Source of the DNA: Chromera velia
Taxonomy: Eukaryota > Sar > Chromeraceae
NCBI GenBank assembly: GCA_018398765.1
Contig: JAHBMJ010000355.1
Span: 1-23,555 of the forward strand
DNA: 23,555 bases
Reading direction: 5' to 3'
This document shows positions 8,597 through 16,630 of this stretch, piece by piece. Under the pieces are notes generated by a model. It was not told the DNA's origin. It saw only the letters and a program-made list of their open reading frames with translations, and made no database searches. Every line of letters begins with the position of its first letter. Positions within the stretch are counted from its first letter, which is position 1. A program made the translations under genes and the position numbers.

Positions 8597-9740
8597 AGGA
8601 GACAGGGGGGGTTATTATGATTCAGACTCTCGGAGGCGCGTCGATTCAAATAATGAGCGAAATATAGCATTGCGACATAAAAGGCTTCGAAGGGTGTAGA
8701 TGAGAAATCACTATTGATCACGGACGATCTGTATTGATACCATAAATTTTAAAAGGCTGACAAAAGCTTTATAAAGAGTATTTAGAGGCCGTAGATACGC
8801 AGGCTTGTGTACTTATATAACCTTAATCTATTATGTTTTCAGACTATATACCAGTTATGTAACCTAATGAAGCTATATTTATATTATGATCTACCTTAAT
8901 TTATTGAATCTACCTAGTGATCTACCTACCAGCCTGCAGCCCGGCAGGCCGGCTCTGCGTGCATGTTGAATCCGTTGCATGACCCCGACGGATTTCAGCA
9001 CTGCACATGCCGCGGTGCACCTATATAGGGTGGCGGTGGTCCCTCCCTGCCCGGAACGCAGTCCGTCGGTCCCTCCCCCCGCACCGATGTCTGTGGCGAT
9101 GTGTACATAGAGGGCGTAATCGTTCAGTTTTTTTAAGTAGTAGAGATCAGCACGGTACACTACTACCTTAATCGAAGTTTGCTGAGATGTACGTATGAAG
9201 TTGCTGCGAAACTTCTCCTTTCTGTTTGTCTTCTCTTACTTGTTGGGTGTAAACAGCAAGCAAGTCGCCACTGTTTGAAGTTTGTTCCATCTCCTTATCT
9301 TGACCTCATCTGCAGCAACCGTTAAGGGATAGTTTCCTCTCATGCCTGCGGTGCTCGGTCTTGATTTGTTGGCTTCACGAAAAAGTGAACTTTCGACAAC
9401 ATTCGCAGGCGCCCGTCCTTTTGTTTCTCGTCTGCTGCTTTTATACTGCTCCAACGTCTCCTACTACAGGTCAAGACAGCTTAACAGTGTGCTGGATTCA
9501 TCCCTCACTTTTTGCGTGTTCTTTCTCGTGAAAGGTCCTTGTTTTTCCTCCGCAGGCCCCGTGCAACCTTGCTCCTGACCTCTGCAGGGCTTTATCAGGT
9601 TTTGTCGGCCAGGGCCAGACATCCCAAGAGAAGTTAGCAATCCCGCTAGCGGCTGACCAGGTCCGCACCAGTTTTCTTCTTGAATTGCTGGCAAGTCTCT
9701 GCAGTGTGTCAGACCTTTTTAGTGAAAGCTTGGAAGAATA
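8597..9740. other. Intergenic region, AT-rich then mixed, no gene recognised
   Basis: Positions 8700-8930 are AT-rich with no coding signal. A small hairpin, GCCTGC...GCAGGC, sits at about 8932-8952. Positions 9000-9740 are mixed in composition. The stretch ACTACCTTAATCGA near 9163 weakly echoes CTACCTTAATTTA near 8891. No promoter or RNA gene could be supported. Confidence 0.5.
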
Positions 9741-9939
9741 ATGAGTTGTCGTCCCAGTCCTATCCCGATTCTTTCATTCGATTTTCGTGACTCTGGTCCA
9801 TCATCTGTACACGATGTTTGTTGTATGCCCTTTAAACCCCACCAGAACAAAATTACTGCTGAGCAGGCCCCTCCGTCTCCTGATTCCTCAGACCTTCCTG
9901 TCCCTCCTGTCCCTGACAGTGAGATCCCTGTAGACGTCG

Positions 9940-11271
9940 ATGTCGTTGCTGAGCAAACCACAGAGGAAGCTGCGACTGCCGAGTTTGTTTGGTGGTCTGA
10001 GTCAGAGGGAGAGACAATGTCATGTGAGGGAGAGAAAAAAGAGAAGAAGAGAGTTGAAGGAAGCTCGCATTGCAAAAGCGTTTGATAACTATTTGGAGAT
10101 CGCATGTGCAGTAATAAAGGCTGAGAAGGTGCGAAAGCTGTTGCAGAGAGAGAATGATGTGAAAGGTCACATCATTACCACTCAAGAAGAGATAGCTCAG
10201 GGCTTGTTCAAAGAGTCCGATCGAAAAGAGCTTGCCAGGTGGTGTTTATACTCTGTGTTTGATTTCTCCTCTTAGACGTTGCAGACTAAGTAGGGAGTGA
10301 AAGCCGTCTCTCTCCGTTGGATTCGAACGTGGAAGCTGAAAGACGGAAAACAAGTTACCAAATCCCGTCTTGTGGCAAGGGGGTTTCAGGACTCGCGTGA
10401 TTAGGGAATGTTGGAGATTTACTCCGGTACAGCAGACCCTAGCCTTGCCAGAGTTGCGTTTCTGTGGGTAGTCTCTCGCGGATTGCAGGCCGTCAAGATG
10501 GATGTCTCGACGGCATTTCTCCAGGCCCCCATAAAGGACGCTGTGTGGCTGCGTCTCCCTTCTAACCTCCCTGTGGAGGTCTATCCAGGGCTCTGTGCGG
10601 GTGTGTTCGTTCACATCCAAAAGGCTGTGTACGGCCTGAAGGACGCTCCAAAGGTGTACACCTCCTACTTAAAGAAGAAGGTGCGTTCATTGGGGTAGAC
10701 TGAAATCTCAGAATCTATTCTGGTCAGAAGAAATCGGAAGGAAGAGCTTGTTGCATTGCTTGTTATACATGTCCGACTCGACGATCTTTTTCTTTTTTTT
10801 CCTTCTGTTAATGAAGATGTCAAGGGAATTTAGGGGTTGTTCGATTTCGATAAGCCAGAAAGAATGGACAATGGAGAGTTATATCTGTATGTTGGCATGT
10901 CTTAAGGCATGTCCATTCGTATGCGTCCAGGTGAGATGTTACTCGATCAGTCGAGTTACATTCAAGGGATGTCTGAGGGTATGAGTGAGAAAGCAAAAAA
11001 GCCGTTGACAGAGAAGGACCTTTTGCTGCCTGAGGAGAAGGATGTGGATCTGTCTCTGCAGGCTAAACAACAGAAGAATGTTGGTTGTTTGGGATGTGCG
11101 GTTAAGACCCAACCTTCTCTGTCCTTTTTCTTTTCTCACCTGTCTCGCTTGAACTCTCGTCCATCCCGTTCGTCTGTTCTTATGACTGAGAAGGCTCTCT
11201 GGCATGCCAGAGAGACTGCTCGTCTGCTGCGTCTCTCTTCTGTCTCTTCTGTCCCCTGTCTGTTGGTTTAA
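9940..11271 (+). pseudogene. Reverse transcriptase and connection part of copia pol, interrupted by seven stops
   Basis: One single frame carries all recognisable RT and connection motifs, so no frameshift is needed from about 10030 to 11271. It is broken only by TAG (10273, 10291, 10402, 10696, 10831) and TAA (10903, 11269), with no TGA. The catalytic YVDD-type motif is altered (HVRLDD). No active enzyme is expected. Confidence 0.85.
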
Positions 11272-11321
11272 GGGGATGCGAGTTATGAGTTAGCAAAGAA
11301 GCTAAGCCTTAGGAAGGGAGG

Positions 11322-11740
11322 TTGGGAATAATCGAGATGCAGTTAGTGGATGAAAGTGAGATTGCGAATCTTGAGAAGATAAGCGAGGACAACACCGTGT
11401 TTTGGCTCAGCAAGAAGCTGGCAAGAAAGCTGGGGTCAACGACTTCAGCTGAGTTGTTTGCCATGCATGATGCAGTCAAGTCCTCTTGGTCGATCACTCA
11501 CTTAGTCAGAAAGTTGTGGGAAAAGATGCCTCCTGTTGTTGTTGTGGCTGACTCGCAGCCGTTGATGTTTCAGTTGAGTAGTAAGCAGTGTAAGAGCGAG
11601 CCTCGCATGCAGGGTGAGTTGGAGTATCTGTTGGAGAACCTTGTGGAGTTGGGAGTGAAGGTGAAGTAGGTTCAGTCAGGTTCCATGCGTGCAGACAGAC
11701 AGACGAAGTTCCTTCGTTGCAGTTGAGTGTTTCTGAGTTT
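11322..11740 (+). pseudogene. RNase H part of copia pol, frame-shifted and interrupted by TAG
   Basis: This segment lies in a different frame from the upstream RT part. It contains the RNase H S-A-E-L-F-A motif and a downstream V-A-D-S motif. TAG at 11667-11669 interrupts it. The same frame continues with VQSGSMRADRQTKFLRCS to a TGA near 11725, the usual C-terminal end of copia pol. Confidence 0.8.
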
Positions 11741-11792
11741 CTTCTCTTTCAGTGTGTCTTCCCTGCTCACGTTCGCAGTTCAGACAGGGGGT

Positions 11793-12310
11793 GATCTGTG
11801 AGAGAAAGTGCATGCAGGGCGGTGTATCGAGGCGCGCTGGGCGGGCCGTACGGACCTTTAGTGGGCCGAGGCCTGTATGCGTGCATCAGTGCGTCATTCT
11901 TTGTTCAAACTCGAATTGAGTGCATACGCCAGGGATACTTGAGTTGGGCTTGAATATGCTTGAATGTGAGCTCGTGTGATTGAAGGAAACTGTGAGTGCG
12001 ATCAGTCTGCCAGTGGTTGAAAGTGATAGGATGGCAGTTTAATCAGTCAGACACACACTGGTGCATGGGCGTGGGTCGTGCGGTTTCTCATGTTGAAGCA
12101 GTGACGTAATCGCTGTCAATGCACTGCCGTCTCGCATAAACTTCTTGACTGTTGCTAGAAGATGGAGTTGAGAAGACTGAAGAACTTTGTTGTTTGGTAG
12201 GTTTAGACTTTCCTATTTGTTTTATTCTGTTCAAGTCTATGTACTACTTGGCCGTTCCCTAGCTAAGTATATAGCGTACCATCACAAACAGCACACGATT
12301 AACAGTGTGT
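11793..12310 (+). repeat. Possible 3' LTR region of the copia element (boundaries not established)
   Basis: A purine tract (CAGACAGGGGG, about 11781-11791) sits just downstream of the pol end and is followed by TG, as expected of a polypurine tract and LTR start. A TATA-like AAGTATATAGCGTA occurs near 12264-12277. No matching copy was found upstream of pol, so this rests on position only. Confidence 0.3.
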
Positions 12311-12314
12311 TTTG

Positions 12315-12556
12315 ATGTGTTTTGCAGCAAAGAAAACGTCAACTTATAATTTCTTTTCATATGAAACATACTTTGCATTTAGAGGTGCACCGTATGCCGG
12401 GCATTCATTGACTCCAAGTTTTTTCATTGTTTCAACAATGCAAAGAAGCTCCCCAATAAAAGAGGCAAAAGATTCAGAGACACTCTTGGGTGCCTCAGCT
12501 TTTACATGAAAAGTACAAAGCAATACAAATATCAGTAAAACAAATTTGGGAGTCAA
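12315..12556. other. AT-rich segment with open frames on both strands, coding status unclear
   Basis: The minus strand (12556 down to 12344) is open for 70 codons. It begins with a hydrophobic stretch like a signal peptide (TPKFVLLIFVLLCTFHVKA), followed by GELLCIVETMKKLGVNECPA. It has no ATG at its beginning, an in-frame TGA lies upstream and no acceptor is visible. The plus strand has an ATG-started 64-codon frame at 12315. Neither is convincing as a complete gene. It may be an exon or a relic of something else. Confidence 0.25.
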
Positions 12557-12614
12557 AATTATTAACCCCGGTTCGAATCAATATCGATCAAAGAAGAGAA
12601 ATTTTTCTGCAAGC

Positions 12615-12758
12615 CTGAAAGAGAGAGACAGAATGACAAAGCGAGAGAGGGGTTGCGGGTGGGGCAGACTTTGGGTGAAGGGAGGGAGGGAGATAGGAGG
12701 GAGGGAGGGGGAAGGATGATGGGAGGGGGACAGGGAGAGGGCCAGGGGAGGGAGAAAA

Positions 12759-12826
<68 letters not shown>

Positions 12827-12832
12827 GAGGTT
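12615..12832. repeat. Purine (GA/GGGA) low-complexity tract
   Basis: A nearly pure purine strand with GGGA-type repeats, then (GA)n and GAAAGA repeats at about 12755-12825. It has no coding signal; the repetitive Arg/Glu or Ser/Leu frames are artefacts. Confidence 0.92.
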
Positions 12833-13122
12833 CGGCGATGTTCTATATAGCACCAGTGTGTATAGATATGCGTCGTCATGAATGTTTTACATGAGTATTT
12901 TTGTTTGGTCATGATATGGTGTGTGAATAGTGTGAATAGTTTACTATTCTACACCGTCCACACAGGGTTACGATGGGGGTCTGTGAGGGGTTTACGGATT
13001 ACGACTTTTTTTGTTACGGTTTTTCCGTAACTTGGCGCAATTTTTTAGTACGGAAAACCCGTAATTCGAGCGTTGTGGGGCCAACAGAGGGCCCTGCCAT
13101 AGAAATCTTGCGCGGTTCTTCA

Positions 13123-13194
13123 TGCAGTGCATGCATCCTGCATGCATGCAATTCAATCATTCAATCATAATATATGCATGCATGCATGCATGCT
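13123..13194. repeat. TGCATGCA-type microsatellite
   Basis: Several runs of the self-complementary GCATGCAT motif, including five GCAT units near 13173-13192, separated by a short ATTCAATC tandem. TGCATGC motifs are common in coccidian upstream regions, but here no gene start lies adjacent, so I treat it as a simple repeat. Confidence 0.85.
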
Positions 13195-13477
13195 TATACA
13201 AGCAAATGATTGCATTGACTCCAAGACCGGTAAGCCAAAGGAGCCAACCATTGCCAACCGATGAGGTGCGATCTTGTTAAGCTGCTGTTAATCGTTTGAT
13301 GCAGGAATCGCCGCGACCAGCATACACGCCTTCAGACAGAGAAAGCGTGCTAGAGACGGAGATAGACGGGAGAAGCGTGCTTGTGCCTGTTTATACCTGG
13401 CTGTTCTTGCTTGTCGCTGTGTCTGCGTGCCTGACTGCCTGCCTGACAAAATGACTCTCTGCGAAGGTCAGGAGGGG

Positions 13478-13840
13478 TGAATGAATGAATGAATGAATAG
13501 ATAGATGGATCGAGATGGATGGATGGATATGACGAGGATGGATGGATGGGTGACTGAATGTCGGGATGAGTGAGTGAGCGTCGAGTGAGTGCTAGAGTGA
13601 GTGCAGGTAAATGTGAGAGTGAGTGACTGAGTGGATGAGTGAGTGGAGGTAGGTGAAAGAACGAGTGAGTGCGAGTGGGTGAGTGAATGAATAAGTAAAT
13701 GGATGAGTGAGTGAAGGTGGTGTGGGAGGGAGTGAGTCAATAAGTGAGTGCGGCTGGGTGGGTGAGTCGCTGAGTGAGTGAGAGAAAGAGGGCGTCAGTG
13801 AATGAGGGAGTGGGTGAATGAATGAATGATGAATGAATGT
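13478..13840. repeat. Degenerate GAGTGA/GAATGA/GATGGATG tandem repeat
   Basis: About 360 bp of imperfect 4-bp-based repeats: GAAT first, then GGAT, then GAGT with variable spacers. The minus strand reads as a His/Ser/Thr-rich open frame only because of the repeat. Confidence 0.9.
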
Positions 13841-14167
13841 CGCACAGTTCGAGCAAGAGTTTGCCGAGTATATAAAGCGCGTGAGTGGGTGGGTTGGGAT
13901 GGATGGACGCATTCTCTGTATCTGTGCCGGTCTGTGCGTAAATGTGTTTATGTGTGTGCGTGAATGTACAATTCAGTGGCACTAATAGTATGTATCTGCA
14001 TTTCCATGCTCAGTAGTATAAAAGCAGACACGTCTAAGGTTACAGCAAGAGATGCCAACAACCTTGTGGTCTACAGATGTGTCCTAGGATGTGTCACTTC
14101 TGTGCGATGCAACACCGTTTCTCTTCCATATCTGCTTTCTCTTCTTTAACATTTTCAGACAATGTTT

Positions 14168-14217
<50 letters not shown>

Positions 14218-14262
14218 TATGTGAGTGTGTGTGTATATGACTGTGTGTGTCTGTGTGTGTTA
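14168..14262. repeat. (GT)n microsatellite
   Basis: An uninterrupted (GT)n run at about 14168-14210, followed by imperfect GTAT/GTGA variants. Confidence 0.95.
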
Positions 14263-14291
14263 CAAATTGTACCGTCTCTTTGCGAACTGCA

Positions 14292-14440
14292 GAGAGCGAG
14301 CTGTTTCTGCAGGGCTAGTAGCTAGATCAGGGGGGGCATCTTCGAGTTTGTCTTTCTCAAATCAGCCCTCTGCCGCCAAGGCAAAGGCGAAGGGTAAAGG
14401 AAGGCCAAAAGGCAAGGCAAAAGCCAAAGCCAGCAGTTAA
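14292..14440 (+). CDS. Possible terminal exon with Lys/Ala-rich basic tail
   Basis: After GAACTGCAG (about 14283-14291) or TTTCTGCAG (to about 14312) the frame encodes LVARSGGASSSLSFSNQPSA and then a KAKAKGKGRPKGKAKAKA-type tail, ending in TAA at 14438-14440. The tail resembles histone H1-like or nuclear/nucleolar basic tails and is not explained by a simple DNA repeat. No upstream exon was identified. It may be the last exon of a gene embedded in, or broken by, the surrounding repeat zone. Confidence 0.4.
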
Positions 14441-14861
14441 GAAGACTACAAGAGAAGGGGGGGGGGTGGAAAGGGCTTGCAGGATCGATCTTTTGTATTG
14501 TTTTATCAAACTTTTGAATGTAAAGGTAGCTATAGACAATCCTATAGACGTCAAAAAGCAAGTCTTAAACAGATTGAATTCAGTTTTTTTCCTCGTATTT
14601 GATATCCGGAACTGAATAATCGTATATCAGGCTATTATCAGCAGGTTGCGTTACTATTTTTCTGTAATTTACCATTTTAAACCTTCAGTTACTAAAAAAC
14701 CGTAACTCGGCGGCCTGACGGCCGCCTCATTACTATTCTTTAGCGGTTACTCTTATGTGAACAGTGTATACTATTCACCCTAGTCAGATCTTACAATTTA
14801 AAAAATGACTTCATACCTATCGGAAGACCTTTATAAGACAAAATGGCGACAGTGCTCTAGG

Positions 14862-14894
14862 GCACCACTAATCACTAATCACTAATCACTAATA
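14862..14894. repeat. 7-bp CACTAAT tandem repeat
   Basis: Four copies of CACTAAT in a row ahead of AGTTTACTAG, next to the right side of the ACTATTC-rich zone. It may mark an element end. Confidence 0.75.
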
Positions 14895-14940
14895 GTTTAC
14901 TAGTCTCTGAATAGCTTACTATTGTGACAGTTTAAAAACA

Positions 14941-15500
14941 TACCCGACCCATAGATGACTGAGGGATAGGAAGTACTTAGCAAATGCCGAAGAAGGCATT
15001 TGGACGGAAGAGTGTCAAGTATGAGGTCGTATAAGAGAGAGAGCTAGCAGTGAGAGCAGTAACCAGGACAGAAGGAAGAGACGAAAGACGCATAGGCCAG
15101 ACGCTAGGAATAAACTTTAAGTCAATGCCCCCCACCCATAGATGTGATATTGGCGGTCAACAAGTCCAAGTTAGAGGGGCTGGAGCTTTGATCAGAGGGG
15201 CCTTTGGAGACAAAACAGCTATCGGCCCCTTGAGGTTGGTCTCCATCCATCAGAGAGAGAAAGATACACTCTGATACAGACCAATAGACCCTGAGAAGAA
15301 AAAAGAAAGAACCAATTGTTACCATGAAATGAACTAGAAGGGTCTAGTTAAGGATATCAGTCTAGTCACTTACATGGTTCTTTATACAGAAATAATAATG
15401 CAAAACGTTTGTCCGGTTTCTACTCTCATCGATCAAGAGTTGTTCCATCGAATCACTCTGAGTGTTTCACCAAGCAACTTCATGACATCGATTAACGCAT
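14941..15500. other. Gene-poor stretch, no feature recognised
   Basis: Mixed composition with short open frames on both strands but no splice-consistent coding signal. A small hairpin, AAATGCC-GAAGAA-GGCATTT, lies at about 14982-15001. It could be an eroded mobile element, but no diagnostic motif was seen. Confidence 0.4.
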
Positions 15501-15779
15501 GTATCTAGGCGACGCACAGTGGTAAAAAAAAAAAAAAGAATAGACATGTCAAGATTTTTTTTTTTTTTTTTTTTTTTTTTNTTTTTTTTTTTTTTTTTTT
15601 TTTTTTAGTCTAGTGGTCAAAGCTCCAAGCAAACTTAGCAAAGGTAGGTCTTGTAGTTAGATGTGTTTTTGTTATATATTTGGCACTTCCAATAAAATAA
15701 TAGAAAAAAAAATAAAAAAGATTAGGCTTCCTCAGATTTTTTTTTTCTTTTTTTTTATTACTGTGCGTCGCCTAGGTAT
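15501..15779. mobile_element. 271-bp MITE-like element with 16-bp terminal inverted repeats and GTAT target duplication
   Basis: The left end CTAGGCGACGCACAGT (15505-15520) is the exact reverse complement of ACTGTGCGTCGCCTAG (15760-15775). Similarity continues inward as poly-A on the left and poly-T on the right. The direct repeat GTAT flanks both ends (15501-15504 and 15776-15779), as a target-site duplication would. The interior is AT-rich and non-coding, so the element is non-autonomous. The superfamily is not assigned. Confidence 0.85.
15555..15606. repeat. Poly-T tract containing one undetermined base
   Basis: About 50 T with an N at 15581, inside the MITE-like element. The true length is probably not resolved by the assembly. 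Confidence 0.97.
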
Positions 15780-16630
15780 GTATTTTCTCCGTAATGCCTC
15801 AAGCCCCGCCACACCGATAGGCAACGCAGCGGCTCGGGACCAGCCAAGTCGGGCCTACCAATGCACGCCCGCCTTCTCTCTATAAGTGGCTGATTACACC
15901 ATAGAAGAAAATTGATATCCACTAGGATATCCAAAAGTTTTAAGTTTCTCAATCTTCAAGTTATAACTGTTTAACAAATTTTGAACCGAAATGTCTTTTT
16001 TAAATATTAGGACGAGCTATAGATATATAGGAATTTTTTATATTTCATTTTTTTTTTGCTTTATATTTTCATGCTTTAGATAATATAAATTAATTTAAAT
16101 TTGAACAAATGATAAAAAAAAACGTGTTGTTGTGTGTAAATGTCCATCTTAGTCTCCATGATTCTTAGAGCAACCTTTTGAGTTTTTGTACACTTCACGT
16201 GGAGACACAGATGCATCCTAATATCCTCAGATAGTCAACTCTGCATGCATTATATCAAATCAAAGTTGACGTAAGCCCCCTCTCTCACTCACCGCAGAGG
16301 CTCTGATGAAAGCCTGCGAGGCGGCGTCGCGCTCCGAAATCTGCAAATGTCCATGCAAGACGCACAAACGCGCCGTAGTTAGTATTCATATTCGTACAAA
16401 AGCAGAAATCACACAAACCACACAAATGATAAGAAAATGTACCGAGACTGATGCCATGTGTGCATGTGTGTCCCTGGAGCAAAGAGTCGCACCGGCCCCA
16501 TTGGTTCTTCCTTCTTTCATTTCAAAGGATTCATTCGGGAGAAAAACATCCCGAGGGGACTTTCTGCATACAAAGTGACAGCCGAAAAGACAACACAGTG
16601 CGAAAATTGAAACTTTCTGTTCACCCCTAT
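15780..16630. other. AT-rich spacer and probable 3' flank of the minus-strand gene
   Basis: Positions 15900-16260 are AT-rich with no coding signal. Positions 16290-16578 carry an ATG-started 90-codon plus frame (16306) that is Lys/Thr/Cys-rich and not supported by anything else. The segment just below 16631 should hold the 3' UTR of the minus-strand gene; no poly-A signal could be assigned. Confidence 0.45.

Larger units (their letters stand above)
9741..11745 (+). mobile_element. Degenerate Ty1/copia retrotransposon pol fragment (reverse transcriptase and RNase H)
   Basis: The copia order reverse transcriptase then RNase H is recognisable. An acidic Pro-rich linker (from ATG 9741) precedes RKELARW (about 10220). 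The RT segment has [20 protein letters not shown] (about 10321) and then DVSTAFLQAP (10502), VYGLKDAP (about 10627) and, at the catalytic site, VIHVRLDDL where the family has YVDD. The copia connection segment with RPGEMLLDQ and FFSHLSRLNSRPSRSS follows (10924-11180). RNase H reads WLSKKLARKLGSTTSAELFA (11402-11461), then VVVVADSQPL. The frame is broken by stops at 10273, 10291, 10402, 10696, 10831, 10903, 11269 and 11667, and by frame changes near 10030 and 11330. No gag, protease or integrase was found, so the element is 5'-truncated and dead. It is described as found; no repaired reading is given. Confidence 0.9.
12920..14940. mobile_element. Candidate inverted-repeat element zone with GAATAGT/ACTATTC and TTACGG/CCGTAA motifs
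   Basis: The left side (about 12920-13075) has GAATAGTTTACTATTC, a perfect 7-2-7 palindrome, and GTTACGGTTTTTCCGTAAC (13013-13031), a perfect 7-5-7 hairpin. The right side (about 14650-14935) has related sequences in opposite orientation: GTTACTAAAAAACCGTAAC (14688-14706), TACTATTC near 14769 and GAATAGCTTACTATT near 14912. The arms are diverged and no clean ends or target duplication were found. It may be one non-autonomous element of about 2 kb or several small ones. The interior is simple repeats plus one small basic exon. Confidence 0.4.

Noticed and set aside
9940..11669. Nuclear stop-codon reassignment (TAG/TAA read as an amino acid)
   Set aside because: Only the dead retroelement has these stops; the host exons use ordinary codons and end in TGA, so decay is the simpler explanation.
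8700..12310. Complete copia element with matching LTRs
   Set aside because: No direct repeat flanking the pol fragment was found, and gag, protease and integrase are not visible; only a 3' LTR position could be suggested.
15040..15330. Open frames on both strands that might be a transposon protein remnant
   Set aside because: No family motif and no clear frame; the similarity was too vague to report as a feature.
16306..16578. 90-codon ATG-started plus frame
   Set aside because: No homologue recognised, no splice context, and located in the likely 3' flank of the minus-strand gene; not enough support for a gene call.
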